From Heterobilharzia americana (Eukaryota; Platyhelminthes; Trematoda; Strigeidida; Schistosomatidae), in assembly GCA_944470555.2 (NCBI GenBank), contig OX104130.1, forward strand, positions 62,129,160-62,193,159: a stretch of 64,000 nucleotides of DNA, in the 5' to 3' direction. Made by a program: the position numbers and the translations under genes. This document shows, in pieces, positions 1 to 12,788 of the stretch. Numbering within the stretch: position 1 is the stretch's first letter; every line of letters starts with the position of its first letter. The notes below the pieces were generated by a model, which searched no databases, was not told the origin of the DNA, and saw only the letters and a program-made list of their open reading frames with translations.

Positions 1-149
1 CTGTATCTTTGAGAATAAGGGAACTAAATGTCTGTTTGGAGCAAGGAAAACTGACGGAGTGAACAAAATTTTAACTACCTGTGATTAAACAAAAAACAAG
101 GTAACCAATATTGATTAAAGACTAATGGAACATGATATAAAGAAAGGTT

Positions 150-1118
150 AGAATTCAGTCTGACGATATTGTCCTGCCAGGTGTTTTCTGATACCTTGAC
201 ATGTGTTTCATTGGCACCTGACAGATGTAGGATGATGCTTCAGGACTAGTCTGCTGCAAGTTCTCCCACTTTAATGATAGGAAGTGGAATGGTCACTCAC
301 TTCAAGTAGTTGCATCAACCAAAACGGGTTGACTAGATGACGAAATCTCACATCGCATACACAAGGCCCGTTTGACACTTGTCAACTTGCGTCATCTCTG
401 CTGTCAGTTGGCAAGATATCTGACTACCTACTGAAGGATGAGTACAATGCAATGCAGAGAGTTCTGACCTGTTATACGACTGTGAGACGTTTTCGTAAAA
501 GTTAAGAGACATGAGATGGTTACAGGATTTTGATTATAGGTGTGTTCTTGACATTGTTGATGTTTGATGGATTCACCATGTGGGTAGTGTTGATGTTAGG
601 AGAAGGGTAGTCGATAAGGAAGTCAAGTCATTTGAACAGGTTGTGAACCTTCATCGTCTGAGATGGCTCGATCATGTACTGCGCTTGATGAGTTACCGCT
701 TACCACAATGTGTGATGCGAAGGGAGGTTGGAATAGGTTGGAAGAGGGTTCAGGGTGGCCAGATCAAGACCTAGCACTAGTCTGTGAAGTCTCTTACTGT
801 TGGCCTGTGGGAGATGTAGACTACCTGTTTGAGGTCTCTGGAACAAAAGAAATAAGTGGTTGAGGACTCTTGGTGAAATGGCCAGAAATGCTTGACAATG
901 GGCCAGATGTACGCGCTCCTTGACATCTAAAGCTTGAATATTCACACTAATCTATATCTTCAGGTTGTTTGTTTTCTCAAACTACTTTGTCTTCTTTATA
1001 TCATTCTTTTTCTATCCACCTGTTCTTTGTATACTGACATGAAGTGTGGAAACTTGATCCGATGCACTTGTGTGTAAAGTTCGACGTTGATTTTGTCAGT
1101 CAGTTAGTCAGTCAATCA
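150..1118 (+). mobile_element. Non-LTR retrotransposon, 3' fragment
   Basis: This is the C-terminal part of a reverse transcriptase ORF plus the 3' UTR, full of stops and frameshifts. Readable blocks, in different frames, are DEISHRIHKARLTLVNLRH (about 340-395) and VNLHRLRWLDHVLR with GIGWKRVQGGQ (about 640-765). The second is the usual RWLGHVLRM-type tail of schistosome non-LTR ORF2 proteins. The 3' UTR (about 880-1118) ends in a run of gtcagtcagt-like repeats. The upstream RT palm is absent, so the copy is 5'-truncated. The same family occurs inverted at 8930-10720, whose 3' UTR aligns with this one. I do not assign it to a named family. It is clearly not the RTE family found elsewhere in the window. 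Confidence 0.75.
255..662 (+). repeat. Perfect inverted repeat 1, left arm
   Basis: These 408 bases are identical to the reverse complement of 9361-9768. Outside this block the two elements fall to roughly 60-70% similarity. The change is abrupt at 662/9361 and near 254/9769, where two mismatches occur within five bases. Confidence 0.9.
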
Positions 1119-1997
1119 ATCAGTATAAACACAAGATCTGACAGTAGTGTCTTTACTATACTTACTATACTTCATATCAGTAGATTAGGATCCAGGGCAT
1201 CAAGATGAAGGACAGGAATCGAGTAGAACGTGACGAAAAGCAGTAGAATATAATAAAAAACTTAACCATTTTACTTGATTTGTTTGTCCTGTCACACAGT
1301 GAAACAGTATTGCTTACTGGATAACGTTTTAGACAAAATTTACTGTCCATATTCATATCGTATCTTGATATGACTATAGAAAACAAATTGTGTCCGAAAC
1401 ATAGTTCAGTGTGTGTGTGATAAATCAACTAAATCAACTAAAATGAGAGTCATAGAAGCTGATGGGAAAGAAAAAAGGGGGATAAGAAACTACAAATCGT
1501 AATATCATGGTAGATTTTAGACTGAAACCGTTATGCCTAAGGATTCTGACAAGGAATAATTTGGTGGTTGGATAATTCGAACTTAGGTTGTTTTCACTTT
1601 ATTAAATTACTTCTTGACAGACATTACTTCATAAGAGTTTAACTACTGTATGTAACCTTCCTTTCATACATTTTGATTCAATGTATTGAGGAGCGTGGTA
1701 TAGAAAGTGACAACAGTTTGTATTAGTTCTGCCGTTATAAGGTGATTTCTCTTTTGGAACACGCTATTGGTCTTTATACAACCACTATTCTGGTAATCAA
1801 GTAGACAATAATTATTCGCAAAATGTCATTTAGAGCAGCTTGACGTATTCCTAAGTTCTTCTAGTTAACAACATAACCACCTTCAATCATCACACAGTAT
1901 CAGTATAAGTCTACCAAACTGTAGCTGTCTCAGGTAATTACTGTATCAAGCATATGAGGGTAATTTTGTGTGAACTGAATTCTTTCTAATGTTTTCA
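1119..1997. other. No recognisable feature
   Basis: AT-rich sequence with only short open frames. I see no retroelement motif, tRNA-like box or long tandem repeat. Confidence 0.5.
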
Positions 1998-2290
1998 CTT
2001 GGTCGGTCTATGGCTCCTACGCGGATGCCTTGATATTGCCTGAGTTTGAGTTATATATTAGTAATGGATCGTGGCTGGCAATGGAATGCAGGACGCCTGT
2101 TTTGTCCCGTGTGAGACGCATCAGCTAGTCCAGTAGATAACACTCCAGCGTTTGAAACCATCGACTCTGGGTTCTAGTCCTGTTGGGAGCAATATCGTTC
2201 ACTGGGAGGCAGTTGCGTCCAGCCGGTGAGTCTCAAATAGGGTGAAACACGCGTACTGGATTCCACTGCCAGCCACTATCTGCTTCAGAC
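1998..2290. repeat. Head-to-head pair of HHR-bearing SINEs (Sm-alpha type)
   Basis: The left half (about 1998-2128) is the ribozyme and tail region on the minus strand. The right half (about 2130-2290) is a plus-strand copy with a tRNA-like head (box B-like gggttctagtcc) followed by the ribozyme region. Both hammerheads are dead. The minus copy has CTGATGC in place of CTGANGA and AAAA in place of GAAA. The plus copy reads CCGGTGAG at the core. The two 5' ends face each other. Confidence 0.7.
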
Positions 2291-2924
2291 CAAACGTCGC
2301 TTGAATCATAGGGATAAAAAATATCAACGAATAGTGTAAAAGAAAAGAGGGATTCTCACTTCTACACTATAATCATTGCCAATTGTTAGTGAAAGGTGGA
2401 AAATTTTATGAGAAAGAGACTAACTGACATTTTGCCACAACTGACAGTTTTAGGCTCAATCGCACATGCTTTTATAAGTGTAAATCAACTTCTCTTTGGT
2501 TCTCAGTGATATAGACGAAATCAGGTGAGTACTTTATCATGTTGGATAGTTACTACAAGTACATTCGTTAGTGTGTAATCAATTTCCTATCTATGCATCA
2601 TGGTTGTAACGCATATCCACCTATCTATAACTGAAATATCTGGTCCCCATTAACCTTTATATAATACACATGGGTTACAGGTCAGTTCATGAACGTGCAC
2701 ATAACTTCTGATTAGCAGTAATTTTAATCGCTACTAATGGATATATATGAAGTCAAAGATCTAATTGATATATATCACACTTCATAAGACCCATGAATAA
2801 AGAGAAAATACCTTAAACATGAGTTTTCTACTGTTTCATATCTATGAAGGGTGACAACAGCTAATCAGAAAAACGGGATCACGTTTGACATGCTTCTCCG
2901 TCGTTGATTTGATCAAAATAACCG
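2291..2924. other. No recognisable feature
   Basis: AT-rich, without coding signal or recognised repeat. Confidence 0.5.
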
Positions 2925-3235
2925 GCCACTATTGGCATATAGGCTACTGGGCGGATGCTTCAATATCGCCAATATTTTTCAAATTTTGGTATTTTTGATA
3001 GACAGTGGTTAACAGTGGAATCTGAGGTGCATGTTTCGTTCTCTTTGGGACTCGTCAGTTGGATGCGCCTACCTCTTAAGGAGTGATATTGTTCCGACCA
3101 AGACTCGAACCCAGGACAAATAGAATAACAACAGCGAAGAATATCACCCTCTAGGAGGTAGGTACTTGCAACTGATGGGCGCCAAATAGGACTGAACGTG
3201 CGACCTGGATTCCTCTACTAGCCAATGTTCATTGG
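2925..3235. repeat. Head-to-head pair of HHR-bearing SINEs (Sm-alpha type)
   Basis: The minus-strand copy covers about 2925-3125, with box B visible as the complement of gactcgaaccca. A plus-strand partial copy covers about 3150-3235. In the minus copy the core CTGACGA and GAAA survive, but stem II has a mismatch and the cleavage triplet is lost. The plus copy has CTGATGG and TGAA. Both ribozymes should be inactive. Confidence 0.65.
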
Positions 3236-5424
3236 TTATATCAGATGGGATCACTTTTGTTCACTTGGTAGTTTCTCTGAAATGCTGGATGACTGAAATC
3301 GCAGTTAGACCCAAGGTATTGTTTTCTAATATGCTTTTTTCCACTTTGGCCATAGCTGCTTCGATATCTAAAGGTAAGACTAATATATTTTAAATTATAT
3401 TGGAACATGGCAAGAGTTAACGCCTAAATCAACCACGAATTGTGGTACGAGTAGTTGAATAACTCACCCCCTTTCATAAGCATTAATAAATCACTGTAGA
3501 CTGTTCATGGAGATATTGAGTGAGAGAGATTCAAAAGTAATAATCTCTGTAAACCATGCACAGACAAGTTAGTCATACATTGGTAGCACAAGTTAGCGAC
3601 ACTTCTAAAATCCTTATATGACGAGTTCGCAAAGATTGCTGGTTTTAGTTAGTTTATTAACATCGTAAGTAATGGTTTGTATACATTAGTGCAAAATAAC
3701 TAGAAATCTTTTCTGCGAAGAGGTTTAGTATATGTCGGTCAATTAGGTGACCATTGCTTTCCATGCTTTCACGCAATTTAGACAAGAAAGTCTTTCCTGA
3801 TAAGAATGCATTTACAGCTAAAATTCACTCTATTTAATCTATCACACAGTTCAGTAAGTAAAAATTATTAAGAAGGATAAGTGTTTCATAACTGTGTTCA
3901 GTTATAGTAGTAATAATTACTGAATATATTATGAAATAGCAAGTATCCGCCATTTATACAAGCATGGATAATCTCTATGCTGTATGTATTTTTGTTTACA
4001 TCATGTTGAGTAGTTTCAATCCTCTTTAGGGTAAGGCAAGTTAGGTACAGCTATTGTAAGTTAGGTTTCACGTTAGTTACTCTTATTCACATTTTTATTG
4101 GTTGGATGAGAATTTCCTATCTGGGTTGAATATGATATGCGCAAGTGGCAATAACAGTTTTTCTGGAAGTCTATGCTATAATACAAAATGAATGTCAGTT
4201 GTGTTTGTCCGCGTGCAATTAGTGTCCAGTTTCTTTGAACATGCTATAACCACGATTCTCTCCGACAATGTCCCCCCTTTCTTTTGGTAAACGATAGCAA
4301 GTTATTCTAGAATTTTATGCCCAGATTGAGACATTCTTTTTCAACTGTTCTCAGGCATCTGAGTAGATACGGTGTTTAAGATGTCATCAACTAGCCGTTC
4401 GCTTTGAAGAATCGATAGGAAAGTATTCACAAAGGAACTAGTTTCGTTAAAAGAGTAAGTTAATTTTAGAACCATTTCAATGTGCTGAGGTATCGGGGAA
4501 TTTTGATTACTATATATATTTTAAAAATGGTCGTTAAACGAATTTCAAAGAGAAGGGATAAAATATTGCTTGATGGGTGGCAAATGTTAAGAGCGGTGAG
4601 AGTATATGCGATTGAAGTTACGCACTAAGACTTTGTGCTAAATTGGTCTATGCATTTAGTTTCTAATAATCTTTGTTTATGGTTATATAAGTGAATATTT
4701 CATCAAGTCATGTCATCAATATATTTCTATAGAATACCATCTTGACAGGGCCTCTGTAATCATTACGACGTATGTTGCAGACTTCCTACAACACTTTCCG
4801 TACCTTACATTTAGTTTTCGACTATCTATAGTTAGTGAGGAATTTATTTCCAGCTTTTTACTGATGATTTATGAAGGTAAGTACCATTGGTCCAGGGTAG
4901 ATCATTGTAAGAAAAAGGCGCATTCCTAACTGAGGAATATGTGATCATCATTTTAAGTAGAGAATGGACTCCGTCGTAAAGTGTGGGAATCGGGTAATTA
5001 AAGTCTCCCACACCAGAAGATCAAAACAACCGGAACACAGTTGTATATGAAATCTAGACAAAGATTTTATCCAATTACTGAAATGAGAATTTTTCGGTTG
5101 AATAACCAGTGTTGGCTCACTTTGTCGAAATGCTAATTGTTGTGCTTTTATGAAACTGGAATCCCACTTAGTGAATGAGAGAATAGATGCTTTCACAATC
5201 CTTTTAAGAGTATAAATATTGTAGCTTTTGAAATAAATTTTTTACCTTTAAAATTAAAGTAAGAATTTTACAAAGCTAAATGTGTCTACATACATATATT
5301 AGGGTTCCAAATGAGGTCCAACCCAAGCACTCAACATTTCAGAGAGAAGTACAGTTACAGATAGTATGGATATATCCGTATCACGATGCTATATATTAAC
5401 ATAAACTGATGTATAATTGTTTTG
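3236..5424. other. No recognisable feature
   Basis: About 2.2 kb of AT-rich sequence. The longest open frame (minus strand, 4948-5196, 82 codons) shows no domain I recognise and is probably chance. Confidence 0.5.
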
Positions 5425-5615
5425 ATAGCATACCGTCGTTCATTGGACCGAATCGATAGGTTTCTATTGGTATGTGGGATCCTGTGCGAATGCCTCGATA
5501 TTATCTGTGCTCTAATGATAGTAATGATGGATCGTGGCTAGCAGTGGAGTCCAGGATGCGGATTTCGTCCCATTTGGTACCCATCAGCTGGATGTTTCTC
5601 TAGGGAGGATAACTC
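5425..5615 (-). repeat. HHR-bearing SINE fragment, head missing
   Basis: Ribozyme region plus the long 3' tail of the Sm-alpha-type repeat, truncated before the tRNA-like head. The hammerhead core reads CTGATGG (conserved A9 lost), although the stem II hairpin and GAAA are readable. Confidence 0.65.
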
Positions 5616-6049
5616 TTAATAACTGATATTAGTTGCATAGCTAATGTACATCATAGAACTCTGAAAAGTTGTTTCTTCATATTTTGAGGCCTTCAAGGGT
5701 TGCTGACCGCCTTTTCAAGTAGCTCTTCAGGAAATATCGGTTTCAAATCAAAAAGATATTGATCACTGAAAAAAAACTTTTTTCACAACTCCTTATCAGA
5801 GCTGTACAATGGTTTAGAGATATCACAAAGGTCAGAGGTTAATGTTCGTTGGTATTAAAATACGTTGAATAGTAAATTTAAAGATGAAAATAATATGCTG
5901 TAAAAGTTAGCATGTGAGATCTAACCAACAGAAAACATGCTGACATAAAATAATAAGCATAGTTTAGCTGTGCCTTCTTTCTCAGAAGGACCTACCGAAC
6001 AGGAATAACATGCACAAGAAAGTGAGATTGATTTAAATCAATAAAGCGA

Positions 6050-6660
6050 GGTTGCAGGAAATAGAATTCATGTGGATTTTACCAGAAATTCACATAACAT
6101 TAGTTAGATGGTTATAAAACTTAAGCCACAAAGTTCAGGATTCTATTTATGATCAGGTTGAGATTCTGATGTACAAATAAAGGATAACTGAAATCCCTGT
6201 GAACGCCACTGTCTTGTCCCATAAATGACTTCGAATAGGTTTTATATGATCTGTATGACCTGATAGAAAAATACGCTTCAGAAGAGAACTGTGTATTGGT
6301 CTGAATGTTCTTTTCAGTAGTTTTGACACTATCCTGCTGGTATGGCCTATGTACTTATCTTAACAAGTGAAGTTGTACACACGTGAATGTCGTCAGCAAG
6401 TGACTTTATTTTTAATGCTTTGTTAAGCTAGAGCTTGTGCAGAAAAGGTAAGATTCAGATATGCAGTGAAGAATATGCTTCGAACTGTTTTTGATAGACG
6501 AACTTGTAGAAGTGGATTAACTATATCATATGGAAGTATGTCAAGCTACGAAGAACAACAAATTTTTCCCCTACATGTTTATCAAGAAATGAGGTTGGCT
6601 CTGAAGAGTTTCAATTGTCTATCTAAAGTGTCTTCAGTTCATGTGTAAGCCAAGTTGTAA
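6050..6660 (-). mobile_element. Penelope-like element, C-terminal remnant
   Basis: Reading the minus strand gives two PLE hallmarks in order. The first is the connector after the RT, about 6420-6540, readable as VRLSKTVRSIFFTAYLNL (compare the usual RLRxxVxRTFxAAxL of schistosome PLEs). The second is a GIY-YIG nuclease start, RVYNFTC followed by DKYIGHTSR (about 6310-6370), where DKYIGHTSR matches the CxxxYIGRTxR block. A weak NPELCG string near 6150 recalls the family C-terminus. Frameshifts and stops are frequent and the RT domain is missing. This is an old fragment of the PLE group also seen at 27960-30130, 33050-33700 and 52727-53700. Confidence 0.6.
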
Positions 6661-7706
6661 TCAGATTCCCGTTTCTGACCGTAAGGGCGAAACTGTGAGA
6701 CTTAGTTTTTAACGAAAATTGATAAAGTTCCGCTAAAATGTATACCAAAAAGAATAATTCCTCATCACTCACAAAAGTGTACTTCTCATTACTGAACATT
6801 GTGGCTGGACCATATTGTCCTCAAACTGACCTCAGTGGGAAACCATACGTTTAAGTACCAATGCAATACTTGATACAATTTCATATGTAGACTTAAAACT
6901 TCAAACCGCTGGTCACCTTACTAACCTAATTGATTACAAAAGTTAATTATGATCGTAAAAATGTAGTGACCCCAGAAAGTTTAAAAGATAACAAAAGAAT
7001 GGCAAAAGAGGAATAATGGATAAATAGCTACTGAGGAAAATCGATACAAACATAAAGTTGATGTTTAATCATAAGGTATTAGAATAAGAACGAACTTTTA
7101 CATGTAACCTTCGTATGACTGTATTCACTATCAATGAATTTTTATCGATAGTTGAACATTGAACCCGATGTTTAAAGTACACACCTAGCAGCTATGAGTA
7201 TACCATCAATAATTGACATTTAAGGAGTGCTCATTTAGCATAAAAAGTAGTACATGATAATACAAATGCCTCAAACAACGAAGCAGTTTACATCTGTGAA
7301 AAAGCTTGACATAATTTATACCAATAAACAGACATATTACACACTTTAGGTAGTATATTAAGATAATATTTATGTGTACCAGTTAATCAAGAGTAGAGAT
7401 ATAGTCGATTACGCTTCCAATATAATAAACAAAATTTAGAGAACGATTTATTCTGCAACCTTCTGATGTATATCATTCTCTACAAAATATCGTAAACAAA
7501 CCGTTTTCGTGGTAGTTCTCAGTGAACACACTAGAGTAACATAATGACAGAGTAGTTTTATTCGATCCTTGAGAAGAGTATACATGATTTCATTATTGTA
7601 CAACTTTCCATTACTTAACATGGTTTGATAGGTTTATCAGCGTTGAAGTAAAACATTGGCACTACGATTGTGTATATCAGTTTATAAGAGATTTAGAATA
7701 TGTCTG
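6661..7706. other. No recognisable feature
   Basis: AT-rich. The first few hundred bases could still be decayed PLE upstream sequence, but I cannot support it. Confidence 0.4.
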
Positions 7707-7870
7707 TTCCTTTTAGCCCACTGGATGACGCGTTGGCGTTTGAAACGATGCGTACATAGTTCGAGTCTTAATGGGAACAACATCACTCACAAGAGTGCAA
7801 GTACATTCAGTTGACGAGTCCCGTATGAGATGAAACGTGTGTCTTGGATTCCACTGCTAGTGATGAAGAT
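7707..7870 (+). repeat. HHR-bearing SINE (Sm-alpha type)
   Basis: The tRNA-like head has a box A-like segment (agcccactggatgacgc) and box B agttcgagtct. It is followed by a hammerhead region with GAAA and the GTC cleavage triplet kept. The core starts TTGACGA (C3 changed to T) and the stem II closing pairs are damaged, so cleavage is unlikely. Confidence 0.7.
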
Positions 7871-8929
7871 TAATATGATATGGAAGATATTCTAGTTTGT
7901 GTTTGACAATTGCTTATCCAATGTAACCCCACAATGATTTCATATAACTCATTTAAGTATTGTTTATTCTTTTCTGAGGGTAACTAGAACTTGACTAGAC
8001 TGTTCTGACAGGTTAATTTAATTGATGGATGCGTCTGACAACTTCAAATGTTCTATTTAACTATCTTTCAGAACCTGTTAACCTAAGATAGATAAGTTGT
8101 CTACCTCTGGGATACTTTAATACTAGTAACTCTAATACTGTATAGGGTTGAGTTGATAACAAAACTACTTAATTATGAGAAATAGAATCATGTACATTAT
8201 GAAGTTTGCAAAACTGATTATCTACTTTAAACACTCATTTATTCAGAAGAAAAATGCAACTGAACATCTTTGAAAAGTGGATACAATTCAATGTACACTT
8301 ATATACATTTAGTATATGATAATTTTCTTTTTTTCATGTTACCTTGGTTGCAAGAGGCTGTATCAAGTGTAGATATAGCCTGAAGTGAACAATATTCCTT
8401 TTATATTCTGTATATTTATTATTCCTAATACTATTCTCACTCTTACCATAATTAATCTTTTAGTTAGTTGTATGTATAGAAAGAGGAATATGTAGAAGAA
8501 GTGAGTTGACTGAAATAACTCACTAATTAGTTACTAAGATAAACTATAGACAACAATCAATTTCTTTGAAAAATAATCATCTAATAAGTTCTGTTTATTT
8601 GATTTTCTTATCTATTTTTTTAATTTTTTAGAGTTAGTGATTTTGAAGGTATCCTGACCAACAGTAGACTGAATAGTTTGAATACGGGTAGGTAAAATAA
8701 ATGTAACAGGCGAATTGTTGTTACTAGTGTAATTTTGTCGGTTGATTTATGGACTTAAACAGTCATATATAATGTATCGATAAGCATGAAGCTCAAGAGA
8801 ACAAACTTTAAAGGATATAACACTACTGTTCAGTATGAGTAATTAAGAAGGACTAATTTTTTGCACGATTTCATTTAGGCTTATTTGATCTATTGGGTAG
8901 AAGATGGTTGTCACATTTATACACCGCAT
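7871..8929. other. No recognisable feature
   Basis: AT-rich. The 91-codon minus-strand frame at 8843-9118 overlaps the 3' UTR of the neighbouring retroelement and is not a gene. Confidence 0.45.
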
Positions 8930-10720
8930 AGAACCAGATAAAATCAGCATAGAACGTGGCATACGAGTGTATTGATTAAATTTACCACATTTCACAGTAG
9001 TAAACAAAGAACAATTGGATAGAAGAAGAGTGATATCAAAGTAGAAAAAGGTGTATGAGAACAGATGGAACATAGAAGTTAAGGTAAGACGAAATATTTC
9101 AACTTTAGTAGACATCAAAGAGTGAATACATCTGCGCAGTTGTTACCAAATTTCAACAATTTCAAGAAGAATCCTCAACGATTTATTTCTGTAGTTTTGG
9201 GGACCCTAGCCAGGCAGTCTGTACCTCCTCACACGACTTAGACCAACAGTCAGGAACTTGATCGGCTGGCGTCATGTCTTCCAACCTAATCCAACTTCGC
9301 CTAGCATGACGCGCCTTGGAAGAGGGTCGTTCGGCATTCATAAGACGCACCAAAGCCACCTCAGACGATGAAGGTTCACAACCTGTTCAAATGACTTGAC
9401 TTCCTTATCGACTACCCTTCTCCTAACATCAACACTACCCACATGGTGAATCCATCAAACATCAACAATGTCAAGAACACACCTATAATCAAAATCCTGT
9501 AACCATCTCATGTCTCTTAACTTTTACGAAAACGTCTCACAGTCGTATAACAGGTCAGAACTCTCTGCATTGCATTGTACTCATCCTTCAGTAGGTAGTC
9601 AGATATCTTGCCAACTGACAGCAGAGATGACGCAAGTTGACAAGTGTCAAACGGGCCTTGTGTATGCGATGTGAGATTTCGTCATCTAGTCAACCCGTTT
9701 TGGTTGATGCAACTACTTGAAGTGAGTGACCATTCCACTTCCTATCATTAAAGTGGGAGAACTTGCAACAGGCTAGTCCTAGAGAATCGTCTTACATTTG
9801 ACAAGTGCCAGCGAAATGCAGGTCACACGCATATAGATTTCTGCTCAACGTGCTGAGAAGGCCCTGCAGTTTGTCAGCATCTTCGCCTAACAAGACAATA
9901 TCGTATAACTACTCCAAGTCAAACAGATGATTTACAGGGAGTAGGCCGATTCCTGTGAACTCAGACGTATCTAAGGTTATGTCCATTATTATGTCTACCA
10001 TAAAGTTAAATAGGAACGAGAACAGTGATTATTCCCGGCAGACACCACTAGTTGTTGTCAATTTACATGACAATTCTCGACAAGTCGTTTATGGTTGCGT
10101 GAATTCGTGTAGAGAGCTTTGATAGGGATTATATACTTGCTTGATACTCCTTCACAGTCAGACACTGCCATAACACCTCATGGTCTGAAGAGTCAACTGC
10201 AGCCTTCATTTCAAGAAATATGGTAAGTTTCGACCACTGACCCATAATTATGTCTGTGTTCCAGAACCTGTTGGAGGGTGGAAATATGACCAACGCACCC
10301 TCATCCCTGTCTGACGTCTGTCTGGTTTTCTCGAGCTCCAGTTAAGCGTCGGATAACTATGGACCCTAGGATCTTCTACAAAATGTTATTTAAACTAATT
10401 CCACTCTGGTTTTCAAAGGAGGATTTCTCTCCTTTCTCTCCTTTCTTATAGACTAGAATGATCAGTGAAGGACACCAGTCTGACAGTCCTACCTCTGATT
10501 CCCATACACTATCTGGTACCTGTATCACTTTAATCAGCAATTTTCTACCTTCATCCTTAAAAATTCAGGTGGCAAACTGTAACATCCTACTGTTTTATTT
10601 CATTTCAAGTTTAACACAGCCTTCTAAACTTCGAGATCAGTTGGAGGACTGACATCGCCGTCCTATTCAGGTTCAGTCTGTCAGTTGTGCTGAAATATGT
10701 ACCCAGTGCTAGAAGTTTAA
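8930..10720 (-). mobile_element. Non-LTR retrotransposon, decayed RT ORF and 3' UTR
   Basis: The minus strand reads successively: YKKGEKGEKSSFENQSGISL (about 10390-10465, RT fingers, cf. KGD..NWRGISLL); QVLEHRHNYG near 10255; EVLW after a broken motif A near 10170; IPIKALYTNSRNH near 10100; a partial SEF-type stretch near 9960; then the ADDIVLL region reduced to YTILSC near 9905; and the C-terminal RWLGHVLR region near 9350. Stops occur in every block. The 3' UTR (8930-9130) aligns with that of the copy at 150-1118. The 5' end and endonuclease are missing. It is a dead copy inverted relative to the first. Confidence 0.75.
9361..9768 (-). repeat. Perfect inverted repeat 1, right arm
   Basis: Reverse complement identical to 255-662 over 408 bases. 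It lies inside the decayed RT C-terminal region, where independent copies would be expected to differ. Confidence 0.9.
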
Positions 10721-11038
10721 TGATTTAAACCTATTAAAGTTTAAGCCTTTAGTTGCCTATTCAATTCAGACCTATTCGAATCAACTGTATCCACATCTCA
10801 GTTATTATATTTCATAAGAATGAAATAATTTATCATGTTCATAAGGTAGAATTTTTCCTCTTTTCAATATATAGTTTACGTTTGAATTTCTGGAATGTCA
10901 ATTGTTTCACTTTGGATTAGTACTTTTCTAATGCAAGTCAAAATGATAGAAGCATTCATTGATCTAAGGAATACTCAGTAGTGAGTAAGCGTCATTATTT
11001 CTTATATTTAAAGGAATCCACCACATTTTGGTACCGCA

Positions 11039-11087
<49 letters not shown>

Positions 11088-12788
11088 TCGCCAGCTGGTG
11101 GTTGGAATTCATTTAGTCATACTTTTCCAGATTTAATCAGTTCGTCAGATAGCTGGTGTCCACTTGATGTGAAATATTCTCAAATTAACAAATTCTCCCT
11201 CATCCATTTAATTGATTATTGAACGTATCATTTATAAATTTTACTATCTAAAAAGATAGTCATTTTTCTTTTGTTTTAGTGGTTCATCGCAATCATTTTT
11301 GATACATATTCACATTGGATGACCTTAGGTAAAGATTTAAGTCAAACTTTGAGTTGTAACGGATGCGATGAAGCCTGTACAAGGGATGGAGAAATGGTGA
11401 AAACCTGCGCTGATGGTTTCAACCCACTTGTTATTCAAGTTTCAGTCGAAATTCATTCAATAATCTCAAGTAAACAGTACAGTTTAGTAAACAGTTTTGT
11501 TCTAAGTGGTCGAATCAATGTCTTCTGTAATCACTTTTAGTTGCAAACTGGGAGTTAAAACTTGGCATGTGTGTAGGTATACTAGAGATGCACGTCAGTA
11601 GTTACAAACTAGTTATGGTAGCAAGCAATCTTCATTCTCTGAAGTAAGATAGTTATTTCGATTGCGTAAATCAAAGCGTATAAGCTTTGTAGCTTAAATG
11701 ATCCAGTACAAATAGTTCCTAGGCTTATGGTTACTTTGAAATGAACAAAGATCTACAACAGAATTTGGTAGCTGTATTTCGTATATACGTGTAGTTTAAC
11801 TATTCATTTCGCGAATACCTATCTTTATTAGAGAATCTACTGATTTTACTAAACATTAGTTACTTCCAGACCTTTTATGTACCAGATAGATTATCAAAAT
11901 ACGAACTTTGTATCAATTTATTTACTAGCTTGTCTAAATAATTAAAGAATATTTCCCTTGAATTGTAACCATTTCCCAGCGAGGCAAAGTGGTGTTTACC
12001 AAGCGAAACCACCTTGATATAACTATGGGTAACTATGAATTATGTCTGAAATGTTGTCCATTATATGATAATGTTCTACTGTGCTTTACGTCTAACAAAT
12101 CACTTTGGACAAAATTATAATCCAGTAAAATACCCAAGTTTTATGCTCCCATTAAAGATTGGTTATGCAAGTAAGTAATCGCGAATATGTAAAGGTTTAA
12201 GTCATGAGTTGTATGCCTACTTATACGAAGATCAATATATGTCCCTCTGTAAGTTGAGAACAAAGCTACTGTAATGTAAGTTGTTAGGCTGTGGGTTTTA
12301 CGCAGGTAAGTAAATCAAGAATAATAGTACCTTTAACATTTATGTGCTCAGGTTTTTATTTCATTCACAATGCCGTTAGAACGATGAATCCAATCACCTT
12401 TCTGTGACTGCCTCATTATACGCTGTCAATCCAGTAGTTTTAAATAAAAGTGAAGCAGAAAGCATATCAGAACTCTTACGTAACCACACTTTATTCGTAT
12501 TTACATCAGCCGTTTACTGGATTTATATTCTCTGCACAACCAATGCCACCTTATGTTTCACAGAGATAAGACAATCGAAACGAACAGAATAGAACGTTAC
12601 TTTACTAAACTATCCCAGTGACGCACTACTGACCATTCCATTTGGGTTTTGCCTCATTAAATTATTTAAAACTGAAACTAAACAGTGAATAAGTTGAGTA
12701 AGACATTCTGAGAATAGTACACAAGCGGTGATAATGTGGATGAAACACTGAATCTTGATACTTGATAGTTTCTGTCACTTATGAAATC
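10721..12788. other. No recognisable gene; contains a (TA)n tract
   Basis: AT-rich sequence. The plus-strand 73-codon frame at 11319-11540 contains a cysteine cluster (CNGCDEACTRDGEMVKTC), but I recognise no family and see no supporting splice context. I leave it uncalled. Confidence 0.45.
11040..11084. repeat. (TA)n microsatellite
   Basis: About 45 bases of uninterrupted TA dinucleotide. Confidence 0.95.

Noticed and set aside
11319..11540. Cysteine-containing 73-codon frame as a small secreted or metal-binding protein
   Set aside because: No signal peptide, no family match and no splice or promoter context.
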